A stretch of 64,000 nt of DNA, from contig CACGWW010000003.1 of the NCBI GenBank assembly GCA_902576905.1, positions 1 through 64,000 on the forward strand, in the 5' to 3' direction. The DNA comes from an uncultured Alphaproteobacteria bacterium. Lineage in GTDB: Bacteria > Pseudomonadota > Alphaproteobacteria > Rhodobacterales > Rhodobacteraceae. A program made the position numbers and the translations under genes. Shown here piece after piece: positions 44,119 through 54,887 of the stretch. The stretch's first letter is position 1. Each line of letters opens with the position of its first letter. The notes beneath the pieces were generated by a model. That model was not told the DNA's origin, made no database searches, and saw only the letters and a list, made by a program, of their open reading frames with translations.

Positions 44119-44881
44119 CCAACTTCTCTTTACTGCTAGCAATAGTTTCGTTGCTTAATGCATCTCGAAAAGCTGAAAATAACTTCACTGAATTCTCATC
44201 TCTCGAAGCCTGCCACTCAGGATGCCATTGCACAGCCAGACAAAATCCCTTTGACCCAACGATTGATATAGCTTCTGGTGTGCCATCAGGTGCATAGCCA
44301 TCTATTGATACCCTTTGTCCCGGTTGGTCGATACCCTGTCCGTGTAGAGAGTTGACATTAATTTCTTTTTTACAAAATATCTTCTCGAAGACACTACCAG
44401 CCAAAAAAGTTACCTTATGTCTAATTGCAAATTTCTGTTCCAAAGTGCCATCAGGTGGCATTCTGTGGTTCATCCTGCCGGGTAAATCACGTATTTCAGG
44501 ATGCAAAGAGCCGCCAAAGGCTACATTAAACTCTTGAAAGCCTCTACATATACCTAAAATAGGTTTTCCAATCCTCTCACATTCCTTTATGAGAGGAATT
44601 ACAACTTGATCTCTTCCCACATCAAATTCCCCGTGCTCTTTAGTTGCTTTTTGTCTATAAAATTTAGGATGAACATTTGGACGCCCGCCCGTAAATATAA
44701 AGCCATCACATATGTTGGTTAGTTCTTCAGTAGTTGCGTTTTTCGGCACGCCTGGCACCATAAGCGAAATTGCGTTGCAGATTTCCATAATTGGCTCGAT
44801 ATTCATTAAACCCGTTGTTTGAGCCGGATAGGTGTCATTTATCAAGTGCGAGTTTCCTATTATGCCTACAACTGGCTTCAC
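44111..44881 (-). CDS. Class I glutamine amidotransferase-like hydrolase (peptidase C26)
   Basis: About 256 residues. The nucleophile elbow is in PILGICRGFQEFNVAFGG, and QWHPEWQ supplies the His and Glu of the triad. EIRDLPGRMNHRMP and NSLHGQGIDQ are typical of gamma-glutamyl-GABA hydrolase (PuuD) and related gamma-glutamyl hydrolases. The start is best at a GTG (44881) behind GGAG six bases away; a TTG at 44893 is an alternative. No other putrescine-utilisation genes are nearby, so the substrate is uncertain. Confidence 0.85.
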   Translation of the reverse strand: MKPVVGIIGNSHLINDTYPAQTTGLMNIEPIMEICNAISLMVPGVPKNATTEELTNICDGFIFTGGRPNVHPKFYRQKATKEHGEFDVGRDQVVIPLIKECERIGKPILGICRGFQEFNVAFGGSLHPEIRDLPGRMNHRMPPDGTLEQKFAIRHKVTFLAGSVFEKIFCKKEINVNSLHGQGIDQPGQRVSIDGYAPDGTPEAISIVGSKGFCLAVQWHPEWQASRDENSVKLFSAFRDALSNETIASSKEKLVG

Positions 44882-44904
44882 TTTATTCTCCAAAGCATCG
44901 TATC

Positions 44905-44920
44905 AAATAGCTAAATAGCT
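44905..44920. repeat. Tandem direct repeat AAATAGCT x2 in the amidotransferase/pepN divergent gap
   Basis: AAATAGCT is repeated twice back to back and is followed by ATATATTT. Overlapping this is a TAGCTA...TAGCTA symmetry. The gap between the two divergent genes is about 110 bases, so this sits where promoters or an operator would be expected. No regulator can be named. Confidence 0.3.
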
Positions 44921-44994
44921 ATATATTTAAAAAAATCCTATTATCTATTAAAACATATAGTTGGATAAGTCAAAGTCGACAAAAAGGAGGCATT

Positions 44995-47553
44995 GTGGCT
45001 GAAGTTAAATATAAATTACTTAAAGACTACGTTCCCCCCATTTATAAACAGCAGTCTGTTTTACTGGAATTTTTCTTAGACCCTAAAAAAACAGTCATTA
45101 AGTCTAAAATTCACTATTTAATTAATAATGACAAACCAACAGATTTAATACTGCAAGGAGAAAATATTCAGTTGAATTATCTGAAAATAGATGGCAAGCA
45201 GGTTGTGCTAGATCATCTTACTTTTATGAAGAATAGACTAGTTATTCCCAAAAAATTTCTTGGCCCAAGAGACTTTCAGGTTGAGATGGAAAATATTCTT
45301 AATCCATCAACAAATAAAACCCTAGAGGGACTATATTTGTCTGAGGGCATTTTCGTAACGCAATGTGAGCCCGAGGGATTTAGAAAGATATGCTATTCTC
45401 TTGATCGTCCAGATGTGCTTTCTACTTACACGGTGAGAATACATGGGTCATATGCTCACATGCTATCTAACGGAAACCCGGTAACAATTTCAAATAATTA
45501 CTCTGAATGGTGCGATCCATTTCCAAAACCTAGCTATCTTTTTGCGCTGGTGGCCGGTGATCTAGTGTTTGATGAGGAAACTTTTACAACTTTATCTGGG
45601 AAATTAGTAACAATAAAAATTTTTTACCAAAAAGAGCACGTTGGCAAAGCAAAGCATGCACTTAATTGTGTTAAAAAAGCAATGGCGTGGGATGAAATTA
45701 ATTATTGCCGTGAATATGATCTAGATGTTTTTAATATAGTGGCTGTCGATGACTTTAATGCGGGAGCAATGGAAAATAAAGGCCTTAATATTTTTAATTC
45801 CAAATACATACTTAATGATGACGATACTTCTACAGACTCAGATTTTGCTCTTACAGAGGCGATCATAGCACATGAATATTTCCATAACTGGACTGGGAAT
45901 AGGGTAACCTGTCGTGATTGGTTCCAACTATGTTTGAAAGAAGGGCTTACTGTTTTTCGTGAACAGGAATACATGGAAGACCAATTAGAGAAAGAAATTT
46001 CCCGTATAAACCAAGCAGATTTCCTTATAAAAAACCAGTTTAAAGAGGACTCAGGACCACTTTCGCATTCTGCTAGACCGACAAGGTACCTTGAAATAAA
46101 TAATTTTTACACGGCTACGGTTTATGAAAAAAGTGCAGAAATTATAAGAATGCTCAAAAAAATTATTGGAAGAGAAAAGTTTTTAGAAGGGATGGATCAG
46201 TTTTTTAAAAATCAAGATGGATGCGCATGTACGCTGGAAGATTTTCAAAAAGATTTTGAACTTGTTTTAAGCAAAAATTTAGAAAAATTTTTTAAATGGT
46301 TCCATGAACAAGGAACACCAAAGTTAGTTGTTTCTGAAAAATTTGTTGGCAAAAATTACAAAGTGATATTTAGACAAGAGAAGCCAATAAATCAGAGAAA
46401 AGATTCTAGTAAAATCATACCAATAACATATAAGATTTTAAATAGTAAGGGCCAATTTTTACAGCCAGAGAAAACGCTTATACTTGATGAAAAAACAACC
46501 TCAATTGAATTAAAGAACCTAAGTAAAAAACCAGCTATTTCTCTATTGAATTCCTTTTCAGCACCAGTAATAGTTGAATTTAAACAATCGATTGATGATT
46601 TATTTGCTATTTTGGAGTTTGAAACAGATTTCACAAGCGTGTGGATGACCAAAAAGAAGCTCGACAATATAGTGTTGGAAAAAATAACCTTTGATCAACC
46701 CTCTGTAGAAAATGTTATCTCTAGAATTTATGAGATTCTCATTAATAAAGTTGATACCCCTTCACTACTTGCAAAGCTTCTAGAACCGCTCAGTGATAAT
46801 GAGTACTTCTCTAGATTATTAGAAACAACCACACCTGATCCAAAAGCTATGCAAACAGCCCTTCGTAAATACGAAGATTTATACATAAGGTTCTTTAAGG
46901 AGTTTTCTATAACTTACTTGAAGAATTTTATACACAACAGACAATATTTGAGAGAAAATTCAAATTACCAGGAAAGAATGTTAGCATGTGCTTTAACGTT
47001 TTTAAATAGAGGTACAAATTTCCTTGATGATTTTCTTGATATTATTTTTAATACTTCGAATAATATGAGCTTAAAGCTTTCGTGCCTAGTTAACTACATC
47101 GGCAGAAACGATAAAAAAGAAAATATCAAAAATTTCTATCTCCAGTATAGGAAAAACAAGGTTCTTTTGAATAAGTGGTTTGCCACCCAAATACAATATT
47201 CAACTCCTAAATTGGCTTTAGATCGACTCCGCGAACTGACAACCCATAGCGACTTCAATATGTTTAACCCCAATAACTTCCATAGCGTTATAGGAACTTT
47301 TGCAAAAAGAAATTTCCATGCTTTCCATCAAAAAGATGGGAGTGGATATAAGGAAATAGCAGATTGGATAAAAAAAATTGATCCAGAAAATCCCCAAATC
47401 GCTGCGAGTACTACTAAGGCTTTTGAGCAAATCAAATTCTTACCCAATATTTATAGGGCAAAAGCGAAAGGTTCTTTAAATGCTCTTTCCAATGGTAATA
47501 ATCTATCAAAAGATACTTCTGAAATACTTAACAAGATTGAGGCGTCTTTATAA
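44995..47553 (+). CDS. pepN: Aminopeptidase N
   Basis: 852-residue M1 zinc aminopeptidase of the E. coli PepN type. GAMEN lies at residues 257-261 and the zinc site is HEYFH (H293, E294, H297) with E316 in LKEGLTVFREQEY. A four-domain architecture with a helical C-terminal domain fits the length. The start is a GTG with a very strong AAAAAGGAGG ribosome-binding site. Cytoplasmic protein turnover is the expected role. Confidence 0.96.
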   Translation: MAEVKYKLLKDYVPPIYKQQSVLLEFFLDPKKTVIKSKIHYLINNDKPTDLILQGENIQLNYLKIDGKQVVLDHLTFMKNRLVIPKKFLGPRDFQVEMENILNPSTNKTLEGLYLSEGIFVTQCEPEGFRKICYSLDRPDVLSTYTVRIHGSYAHMLSNGNPVTISNNYSEWCDPFPKPSYLFALVAGDLVFDEETFTTLSGKLVTIKIFYQKEHVGKAKHALNCVKKAMAWDEINYCREYDLDVFNIVAVDDFNAGAMENKGLNIFNSKYILNDDDTSTDSDFALTEAIIAHEYFHNWTGNRVTCRDWFQLCLKEGLTVFREQEYMEDQLEKEISRINQADFLIKNQFKEDSGPLSHSARPTRYLEINNFYTATVYEKSAEIIRMLKKIIGREKFLEGMDQFFKNQDGCACTLEDFQKDFELVLSKNLEKFFKWFHEQGTPKLVVSEKFVGKNYKVIFRQEKPINQRKDSSKIIPITYKILNSKGQFLQPEKTLILDEKTTSIELKNLSKKPAISLLNSFSAPVIVEFKQSIDDLFAILEFETDFTSVWMTKKKLDNIVLEKITFDQPSVENVISRIYEILINKVDTPSLLAKLLEPLSDNEYFSRLLETTTPDPKAMQTALRKYEDLYIRFFKEFSITYLKNFIHNRQYLRENSNYQERMLACALTFLNRGTNFLDDFLDIIFNTSNNMSLKLSCLVNYIGRNDKKENIKNFYLQYRKNKVLLNKWFATQIQYSTPKLALDRLRELTTHSDFNMFNPNNFHSVIGTFAKRNFHAFHQKDGSGYKEIADWIKKIDPENPQIAASTTKAFEQIKFLPNIYRAKAKGSLNALSNGNNLSKDTSEILNKIEASL

Positions 47554-47614
47554 TATTTTTTATTGATTATAGGAGCAGGTTTAGATACTGATTGCGTAGA
47601 TAAGCGAAGAAAAA

Positions 47615-49108
47615 ATGAACATAGAAAAGTCACAGGTAATAAGAGGAGCAAAGAGCGATTTCGTCTTTGTAATAGGGTTAGAAGTTCATGCTCAAGTTAG
47701 ATCAAACTCTAAATTATTTTCAGGTGCTTCAACCCAGTTTGGTGCTGAACCAAACTCTAATGTAAGCTTTATAGATGCTGGTATGCCTGGCATGCTACCT
47801 GTAGTAAATTCATTTTGCATCGAACAGGCAGTGAAAACTGGCCTCGGAATAAATGCAGAAATTAATCTCATTTCAAGATTTGATAGAAAGAACTACTTCT
47901 ATCCTGATTTGCCACAAGGTTACCAAATTAGCCAGTTATACGAACCTATTGTTGGAAAAGGAAAAATATCTATTCAAACTGAAGAGAAATTACAAAAAAA
48001 GGTAGGTATCGAAAGAATTCACCTTGAACAAGATGCAGGAAAGTCCATACATGACATGGATCCAACTACCAGCTTTGTTGATTTGAACAGAACTGGTATT
48101 GCACTAATGGAAATTGTTTCCAAACCAGAAATCAATAGTCCATTCGAAGCTGTAGAATATATAAAGAAATTAAGATTGATAATGAGGTATCTTGAAACAT
48201 GTGACGGTAATATGCAAGAGGGGTCCTTGAGAGCAGACGTAAATGTTTCAGTTTGTGAGATCAACACTTTTCAAAAATTCATAGAAACAGATGATTATGA
48301 CTTACTTGGGACTAGGTGCGAGATAAAGAATATGAACTCACTAAAATTTATACAACAAGCAATAAATTTTGAAGCTCGCAGACAAATAAAACTTATAGAG
48401 GCTGGAAAAAAAGTTGATCAGGAAACGCGCCTGTATGACCCAAATAAGAATGAAACGCGTCCTTTAAGAAGCAAAGAAGATGCACACGATTACCGGTATT
48501 TCCCATGTCCTGATTTATTAAAAATCGTTTTAGAAAGAGCGTGGGTTGATAAAATCCGAGATGATCTCCCAGAGTTACCTGACCAGAAACAACATAGATT
48601 TATTGACGATTTTAATATTACACCCTATGACGCGGAGGTTATAGTTGCAGATCACGTGACTGCAGAGTTTTTTGAGGCTATAGCGACAAATACGGATGGG
48701 AAAATAGCAGCGAACTTACTTATTAATGAGTTATTTGGTCGGTTAAATAAGGACAATTTATCTTTCAACGAAAATCCAACTACTGTTGGACAGATTAGAG
48801 AATTAATAAATCTCATAAAGTCAGATCAAATCTCTAGTAAAGGAGCTAAAGAGATTTTTGATCACATTTGGACATCTGGAGGCAATCCGAGCGAGCTAGT
48901 GGATCTGCTGGGGCTTCGTCAAGTGCAAGATACAAGTCTAATCGAACAAATAGTTGATGATGTGATAAAAGAAAATCCATCTCAGGTGGATAAAGTCAAA
49001 AGTAATCCAAAACTGATTGGTTGGTTTGTTGGACAAGTAATGAAGAAATCCGAAGGAAAAGCAGACCCAAAAATCATTAATAAAATTGTTAATGAAAAAC
49101 TTAAGTGA
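47615..49108 (+). CDS. gatB: Aspartyl/glutamyl-tRNA(Asn/Gln) amidotransferase subunit B
   Basis: 497 residues. FVIGLEVHAQVRSNSKLFSGA (about 19-39), PGMLPVVN, FYPDLPQGYQISQLYEP, and the zinc/kinase core DLNRTGIALMEIVSKPEI are hallmarks. The C-terminal YqeY-like domain binds tRNA. With GatA and GatC, which are not in this window, it makes Gln-tRNA or Asn-tRNA by transamidation. ATG at 47615. Confidence 0.97.
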   Translation: MNIEKSQVIRGAKSDFVFVIGLEVHAQVRSNSKLFSGASTQFGAEPNSNVSFIDAGMPGMLPVVNSFCIEQAVKTGLGINAEINLISRFDRKNYFYPDLPQGYQISQLYEPIVGKGKISIQTEEKLQKKVGIERIHLEQDAGKSIHDMDPTTSFVDLNRTGIALMEIVSKPEINSPFEAVEYIKKLRLIMRYLETCDGNMQEGSLRADVNVSVCEINTFQKFIETDDYDLLGTRCEIKNMNSLKFIQQAINFEARRQIKLIEAGKKVDQETRLYDPNKNETRPLRSKEDAHDYRYFPCPDLLKIVLERAWVDKIRDDLPELPDQKQHRFIDDFNITPYDAEVIVADHVTAEFFEAIATNTDGKIAANLLINELFGRLNKDNLSFNENPTTVGQIRELINLIKSDQISSKGAKEIFDHIWTSGGNPSELVDLLGLRQVQDTSLIEQIVDDVIKENPSQVDKVKSNPKLIGWFVGQVMKKSEGKADPKIINKIVNEKLK

Positions 49109-49240
49109 TCAAAAAAGCATCTAACCGAGGAATATCAGAGCTGAACTTATTGTTTTTTTATAGGTTTCGAATTCTAGTTTAGTTACAACAGAAAAAAGCA
49201 CAATTATGCTTGAGTGTAATTAGTAATGAACAATACTAAC

Positions 49241-49262
49241 TTTCGATTTTATCGAAATTTTA
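49241..49262 (+). terminator. Candidate terminator downstream of gatB
   Basis: TTTCGAT and ATCGAAA form a perfect 7-base stem with a TTT loop, followed by TTTTATT on the plus strand. It overlaps the last codons of bolA on the other strand. The 132 bases between gatB and this hairpin hold no gene that I can recognise. The stem has only two G-C pairs, so strength is modest. Confidence 0.4.
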
Positions 49263-49503
49263 TTGATAGCGCATGAATATTTTTCATCATGTTAGAACCT
49301 AAAGCCTTATGAATTGCTCTCTCTCGAGATACCCTTGACATTTTCTCAAAAATCTTTGCACTAATTATTATTTTAAAATGAGTTTGTATTCCATCCTTAA
49401 ACCCTACATGACCACGATGCTGCTCACTTTCATCCAAAACTTCTAAAAAAACAGGTTCAAAGTTTTTTCGAAGAGTTTTTTCTATTATAGTTACGTAATT
49501 CAT
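49249..49503 (-). CDS. bolA: BolA family protein
   Basis: 84 residues. EVLDESEQHRGHVGF, THFKIIISAKIFEKMSRVSRERAIHKAL and HALSIKF are BolA signatures. BolA proteins pair with monothiol glutaredoxins in iron-sulfur and iron homeostasis. The start is ATG at 49503. It is divergent from the J-domain protein gene, an arrangement conserved next to cobS in Rhodobacterales. Confidence 0.92.
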   Translation of the reverse strand: MNYVTIIEKTLRKNFEPVFLEVLDESEQHRGHVGFKDGIQTHFKIIISAKIFEKMSRVSRERAIHKALGSNMMKNIHALSIKFR

Positions 49504-49592
49504 ATATTTTATCCAAAAGGTTAAATTTTTTCTTGGTAATATCTATAATGACACTATTGTATATATCTCCACAATTATAACAGAAAATCGAG

Positions 49593-50237
49593 ATGCAAAA
49601 TAAATCCTTCCTTGATTATGACATATCCGTTTCCGCTGACAAGAAAAGACGGTCCAAGAGAAGCTCTGCTTCTGGAGGATTTGAGTCATCCGTAAAAACC
49701 TGTGAAGTCGACAATTGCTCAGAAGAAGCAAAGTATAGAGCTCCTAAATCTCCAAAGGATTTAGAGAACTTCCACTGGTTCTGCCTCAAACATGTTAAAG
49801 AGTATAACACAAGGTGGAACTTTTTTAAAAATCACTCAGAAGAAGAATTTGAAAAAGAGGTTAATCTCTCAAAAACCTGGGGTAGAAAAACAAAGCCTTT
49901 TGGTTCTAAATCATCAGTAAATAGAGCTCATTCCGACGGAAACGCTAGACTGCGGTTTGGAATAGAGGACACATATGGCTACATTGATAATTTAGGGAAC
50001 AACGAGACTAATTCTTTAAGTACAAAAAAAAGACTTAACCATTCAGAACAGAAAGCTTTATCAATACTCGGCGCGACAGCAGCCATGACTAAAGACGAGA
50101 TAAGAAAACTTTATAAAATACTTATTAAAGATTTGCATCCTGATACAAATGATGGGAAAAGAGATGATGAAGAAAGAATGACGGAAGTAGTATGGGCGTG
50201 GGATCAAATAAGAAATAGCAAACGATTTGACGACTGA
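49593..50237 (+). CDS. J-domain protein upstream of cobS
   Basis: 214 residues. An N-terminal region carries a possible metal site (CEVDNC, then FCLKH). The C-terminal 65 residues form a J domain with the HPD motif in KILIKDLHPDTND, which stimulates DnaK-type chaperones. There is no Gly/Phe-rich or CXXCXGXG zinc module, so it is not DnaJ itself. It lies 43 nt before cobS; co-location with bolA and cobST is conserved, so a link with cobaltochelatase assembly is possible (inference). Confidence 0.88.
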   Translation: MQNKSFLDYDISVSADKKRRSKRSSASGGFESSVKTCEVDNCSEEAKYRAPKSPKDLENFHWFCLKHVKEYNTRWNFFKNHSEEEFEKEVNLSKTWGRKTKPFGSKSSVNRAHSDGNARLRFGIEDTYGYIDNLGNNETNSLSTKKRLNHSEQKALSILGATAAMTKDEIRKLYKILIKDLHPDTNDGKRDDEERMTEVVWAWDQIRNSKRFDD

Positions 50238-50280
50238 TCAATCATACAGACTAAAAATGATATTTAAATAAGGATTAGTG

Positions 50281-51255
50281 ATGAAAGAAGAACATATTCC
50301 AATGAAAAAAGTTGATGTAGCTGAAGTATTTGGGATAGACACCAGAATGGAAGTTTTCGCTTTTGAATCGCCGACCGAAAGAGTACCTGAATTGGAAAAA
50401 TCCTACGTATTTGATAAAGATACTACTTTATCAATTTTGGCCGGGTTTTCAAAAAATAGAAGAGTTATGGTTCAAGGATACCATGGGACAGGAAAGTCCA
50501 CCCACATAGAACAAATTGCCGCTAGATTAAACTGGCCTTGTGTTCGTGTTAATCTCGATAGCCATATTAGTCGTATTGATCTTATTGGGAAAGATGCGAT
50601 AAAGCTTAGAGAAGGAAAGCAGATAACTGAATTTCAAGAAGGCATCCTACCTTGGGCATTGAGAAATCCGTCAGCTTTAGTATTTGATGAATATGATGCA
50701 GGTAGACCAGATGTTATGTTTGTTATCCAGAGAGTATTAGAAGCCGAAGGTAAATTAACATTACTAGATCAAAATGAAGTGATAAAACCGCACCCGTTCT
50801 TTAGACTATTTGCTACTGCCAATACGGTTGGACTAGGAGATACAACTGGGCTTTATCACGGAACCCAGCAGATAAATCAAGGTCAAATGGATCGCTGGTC
50901 TCTAGTAGTAACACTTAATTATCTTAAAAATGAAGTAGAGGAGGAGATAATTATTGCCAATTGTCCAGAGTATGGGAGTGATGATGGACGAAAAAATATT
51001 AAAAAGATGGTACTAGTTGCCGAATTGACAAGAAAGGCGTTCGTAGGTGGAGATATATCCACGGTAATGTCCCCAAGAACTGTTATAGCGTGGGCTCAAA
51101 ATAGTTTAATTTTTGAGGATATAGCTTTTGCCTTTAGGATGAGTTTTTTGAACAAGTGTGATGAGCTAGAAAGGTCAACTGTTTCTGAATTTTTTCAGCG
51201 TTGTTTCGATATAGAGTTACCAGAGAGCATTTTGTTGAAAGCTGCCTCCGAATAA
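50281..51255 (+). CDS. cobS: Cobaltochelatase subunit CobS
   Basis: 324-residue AAA+ ATPase of aerobic cobalamin synthesis. Walker [10 protein letters not shown] is at about residues 66-74, Walker B is in [14 protein letters not shown] and sensor 1 in [16 protein letters not shown], a CobS hallmark. With CobT it forms a ring complex driving cobalt insertion by CobN, which is not seen here. The ATG at 50281 is chosen over the GTG immediately upstream. cobT starts 1 nt after its stop. Confidence 0.95.
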   Translation: MKEEHIPMKKVDVAEVFGIDTRMEVFAFESPTERVPELEKSYVFDKDTTLSILAGFSKNRRVMVQGYHGTGKSTHIEQIAARLNWPCVRVNLDSHISRIDLIGKDAIKLREGKQITEFQEGILPWALRNPSALVFDEYDAGRPDVMFVIQRVLEAEGKLTLLDQNEVIKPHPFFRLFATANTVGLGDTTGLYHGTQQINQGQMDRWSLVVTLNYLKNEVEEEIIIANCPEYGSDDGRKNIKKMVLVAELTRKAFVGGDISTVMSPRTVIAWAQNSLIFEDIAFAFRMSFLNKCDELERSTVSEFFQRCFDIELPESILLKAASE

Positions 51256-51256
51256 G

Positions 51257-53092
51257 ATGAAAAAAGAAAAAAAATTTGATGAAACTGACGGTATCAAAAA
51301 ATCAATTTCGGAGACAACGAGAGCTATATCTGGAAATGAAAACCTTAAGATAAAATTTTCTGCTGATCCCAGTGGTGATTATGGAGAAGTAATCAAGCTT
51401 CCTCAAATAAGTAAGGAACCAAATGAGTCTGAAATATTAAAGGTCAGAGGGACAGCAGACTCTCTGGCTCTACAAGCAAGATTTAAAAACGAAGAAACCT
51501 ACTTAAGATATGATCCATCTGGTGAACAAGCGAAAGAAATATATCACGAACTTGAAGTAGCACGGTGCGAATTGCTTGGAGAGAAGTATTATCCTGGCTC
51601 AAAGAGAAATATTTGGCAAAAAACAAAAGTAGAAGCTTCAGAGCACTCAACTAAAAACTCTATCGGAGTGGAGGAAGAAGATATATCACAATTAGCAAGG
51701 TATTTTATAAAAAGACAACTATCTGAAATGGATTTACCTTCTGAAGCATCTCAACTCTTAGATGCAAAAGAAGTTTTTAAAGGTTTAAACAGTCAGCCTG
51801 AGTTTAGCAAAACTGACGACATCTTTGATCAAGAGAAATTTGCCCTTCTAAGCCGAAAGTTAATTGAAAGACTTGGGTATGGAGAACAGCTTGGAGAGCT
51901 AGATGATGCGGATAGTGATATAGAAGAAAACAGTCAAGAGGAGGTGGAACAAGAAGAGGCAGGACAGGGATCAGACGATGAAGAAAATGATAATGCAGAA
52001 AATAGTGAAACAGATGATGGGGATCCGCAACAAACTGCAAGTGCCGATGCAGATATAGAAGATAGTCAGATTGAGGAGGCTATAGAGGGTGACGATCAAA
52101 GTGAAAACCAAGTTATCAACAATATTCAGAGTAACCCATCTAAAGAAACATTTTATCAAATATTTGATGCAGCTAACGATCAAGAAATCAGTGCAAATAA
52201 GCTTGCGGATGCAAATGAATTGGAAAAATTGAGAGAATATTTAGATCAACAGCTAGATGGTCTAAAGGGCGCCGTATCTCGTCTGGCAAACAAGCTTCAA
52301 AGAAGACTCCAGGCTAAACAAAATAGAACTTGGAAATTTGATCTAGAGGAAGGATTATTAGACGCTGCTAAGCTGTCACGAGTAGTACTAAATCCAACCA
52401 CACCTTTAAGCTTTAAACAAGAGAGTAGTACGAACTTTAAGGATACTATTGTTTCTTTATTGATCGATAATTCAGGATCGATGCGGGGGAGGCCAATATC
52501 TATAGCGGCAATATCCACTGAAATACTAGCTAAGACCTTGGAGAGATGTAATGTTAAATGTGAAATCCTAGGATTCACCACTAAGGCATGGAAAGGAGGA
52601 CATTCAAGAGAAAAATGGTTGGCGCAAGGACGACCAAAGAATCCGGGTCGACTTAATGACCTAAGGCACATTATATATAAAAATGCCGATGAGCCTTGGA
52701 GAAGGGCAAAGCTAAATCTAGGCCTAATGATGAAAGAAGGGCTTTTAAAAGAAAACATTGATGGAGAAGCTCTAGAATGGGCACATAAAAGGTTGATAAA
52801 GAGAGAAGAAAATCGAAAAATCTTACTGGTTATATCTGATGGAGCACCTGTAGATGACTCCACTCTATCTGTAAATCCTGCTAACTATTTGGAAAAGCAC
52901 CTAAGACATATCATCAATAAAATAGAGACAAAAAATCGAGTACAACTACTTGCTATTGGCATTGGACATGACGTAACACGATACTACAAAAAAGCCGTCA
53001 CGATTACAGATGCTGAACAACTTGCTGGCGCTATGACAGAGCAATTAGCTGACCTATTTGAAGAACAGAAACCCAACATAGGACATTCTTGA
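51257..53092 (+). CDS. cobT: Cobaltochelatase subunit CobT
   Basis: 611 residues. The N-terminal CobT domain is followed by a highly acidic low-complexity stretch (about residues 215-290, rich in D and E) and a C-terminal VWA domain with the MIDAS site [27 protein letters not shown] and [18 protein letters not shown] follow. The acidic linker is normal for CobT. It acts with CobS as the chaperone-like part of the aerobic cobaltochelatase. Confidence 0.95.
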   Translation: MKKEKKFDETDGIKKSISETTRAISGNENLKIKFSADPSGDYGEVIKLPQISKEPNESEILKVRGTADSLALQARFKNEETYLRYDPSGEQAKEIYHELEVARCELLGEKYYPGSKRNIWQKTKVEASEHSTKNSIGVEEEDISQLARYFIKRQLSEMDLPSEASQLLDAKEVFKGLNSQPEFSKTDDIFDQEKFALLSRKLIERLGYGEQLGELDDADSDIEENSQEEVEQEEAGQGSDDEENDNAENSETDDGDPQQTASADADIEDSQIEEAIEGDDQSENQVINNIQSNPSKETFYQIFDAANDQEISANKLADANELEKLREYLDQQLDGLKGAVSRLANKLQRRLQAKQNRTWKFDLEEGLLDAAKLSRVVLNPTTPLSFKQESSTNFKDTIVSLLIDNSGSMRGRPISIAAISTEILAKTLERCNVKCEILGFTTKAWKGGHSREKWLAQGRPKNPGRLNDLRHIIYKNADEPWRRAKLNLGLMMKEGLLKENIDGEALEWAHKRLIKREENRKILLVISDGAPVDDSTLSVNPANYLEKHLRHIINKIETKNRVQLLAIGIGHDVTRYYKKAVTITDAEQLAGAMTEQLADLFEEQKPNIGHS

Positions 53093-54886
53093 GTGTTAAC
53101 TCAAAAAAAGTATAAAGATAATAATCAAGAGTTATCAATAAGAGAAAGACTCGCTCTTATAAGAAAAAAATTGAAAGAGTATGGGATAGATGCCTTTTTA
53201 GTTCCTCACAATGATATGTACTTCAATGAAATTACTGCACCCTTTCACAACCGTTTGGAATGGATTACAGGATTTACTGGTTCAGCAGGATTTGCAATAA
53301 TCTTTAACAACTTCGCCGTCATATTTACGGATGGTAGATACAGTATTCAGATACGACAGGAGGTTGACCAATCTTTTTTTACAATTGAAAACATAGCTAA
53401 GAACTCACCATTTTCTTGGTTACAGAAAAATGTTAAAAAAAATATAACAGTAGGTTTTGATCCTTGGTTGCACTCAATAAAGGAGATAGAAACACAAAAA
53501 CGGATTCTACAAAAGTATATCAGACTTAAAGAAGTTAATAATTTAATAGATACAGTTTGGTTGGGGAAGCCAGTTGAAGCCTTGACGAAACCCTTTTTAA
53601 GGCCCTACAAACTCTCAGGAGAAAATACCACTCAGAAAATAAAAAAAATACAGAAGAAACTTAACCTCTATGAAGAACAGGGCTTTCTACTTACCTGTTC
53701 TGACTCAATTTGCTGGCTAGCGAATATACGGGGTGAAGATGTTCCAAACTCTCCCTTAATAAACTGCTATGCAATAGTACACCATAATCATGTATGTATC
53801 TATTCTATGAGAGACGCTTATAAAGGTTCTGCCATAGAACTTAGAAAAAATGTGAAATTAAAACATTTTGATCAATTGTTTAAAGACATAAAAAAATTAA
53901 AGAAGGTTCTATTTGAGCCAACCAGTACTCCTTTTATTCTTAAAAAGAAATTCATAGGGCGAAGTATAAAATCTGAGAAAGTATGTAATGCTATATCTTT
54001 GTTCAAGGCAAAAAAAAACATCATTGAATTAAAAGGTTCTATCAGGAGTCATGAAAAAGATGGAGTAGCCTTATTAAGATTTCTAAGGTGGTTTAAAAGT
54101 ACAAAAGTCAATACCCTTGATGAAATGACAATTGTGAAGAAACTGGAACAAGTCAGAAAAATTGATCCTTCTTTTTACTATAATTCTTTTTATACCATAA
54201 GTGCGGCAGGATCTAACGCTGCTATAACTCATTATAGAGTGTCGCCGAGGAGTAATAAGCAGATAAACCCATCAGACCTGATTTTGGTTGATAGTGGGGG
54301 ACAATACCTTGAGGGTACAACAGATGTTACCCGAACCATAATAAAAGGACGAGTGTTACCAGAACAGAAGTTTCTCTACACAAAAGTATTACAAGGCCTA
54401 ATATGCTTAAGTAAGCTCAAATGGCCAGCAGGATTGACAGGAAAGGAATTAGATCCTTTGGCTAGATACTTTTTGTGGGAACACAGTTTAGATTACGATC
54501 ATGGAACTGGTCATGGAGTGGGGGTTTTTTCAAATGTACATCAAGGCCCTCACGGTATTTCAAGACTTAATACGGTCCCGTTAAATCCGGGGATGATTTT
54601 AAGTGTCGAACCCGGAGTCTATTTGGAAGGCAAGTTAGGAATAAGATTGGAAAACCTTGTGTATGTTAAAAAGAAGAGTGGAAACTCTAAGCAGAATAAA
54701 GAATTTTTACAGTTCGAGACCTTAACACTAGTGCCATTCGAAAAGAAGCTCATTGAAAAAAATTTGCTTAGTCGCGACGAGTTACATTGGCTAAATTCAT
54801 ATCACTTTAATGTCTTTAATAAACTAAGTCCTTTCTTAAATGTCTCCGAGAAAACATGGCTTAGAGACGCATGTAGTGTTTTTTAA
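53093..54886 (+). CDS. pepP: M24B aminopeptidase P
   Basis: 597 residues: two creatinase-like N-terminal domains and a C-terminal pita-bread catalytic domain. Metal ligands are in LVDSGGQYLEGTTDVTRT, DHGTGHGVG, SVEPGVYLEG and the final GIRLENL with Glu. It removes N-terminal residues before proline. The length is that of the long (eukaryotic-like/alphaproteobacterial) form. The GTG start is the base right after the cobT stop. The stop is one base from the opposing thioesterase stop. Confidence 0.92.
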   Translation: MLTQKKYKDNNQELSIRERLALIRKKLKEYGIDAFLVPHNDMYFNEITAPFHNRLEWITGFTGSAGFAIIFNNFAVIFTDGRYSIQIRQEVDQSFFTIENIAKNSPFSWLQKNVKKNITVGFDPWLHSIKEIETQKRILQKYIRLKEVNNLIDTVWLGKPVEALTKPFLRPYKLSGENTTQKIKKIQKKLNLYEEQGFLLTCSDSICWLANIRGEDVPNSPLINCYAIVHHNHVCIYSMRDAYKGSAIELRKNVKLKHFDQLFKDIKKLKKVLFEPTSTPFILKKKFIGRSIKSEKVCNAISLFKAKKNIIELKGSIRSHEKDGVALLRFLRWFKSTKVNTLDEMTIVKKLEQVRKIDPSFYYNSFYTISAAGSNAAITHYRVSPRSNKQINPSDLILVDSGGQYLEGTTDVTRTIIKGRVLPEQKFLYTKVLQGLICLSKLKWPAGLTGKELDPLARYFLWEHSLDYDHGTGHGVGVFSNVHQGPHGISRLNTVPLNPGMILSVEPGVYLEGKLGIRLENLVYVKKKSGNSKQNKEFLQFETLTLVPFEKKLIEKNLLSRDELHWLNSYHFNVFNKLSPFLNVSEKTWLRDACSVF

Positions 54887-54887
54887 C

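Noticed and set aside
51900-52130. Acidic low-complexity stretch in cobT as a possible frameshift or foreign insert
   Set aside because: An acidic linker is normal for CobT, and the frame continues into a complete VWA domain.
52297-52863. 188-codon open frame antisense to cobT
   Set aside because: Antisense to the VWA domain of cobT; composition is that of a reverse complement of coding sequence.
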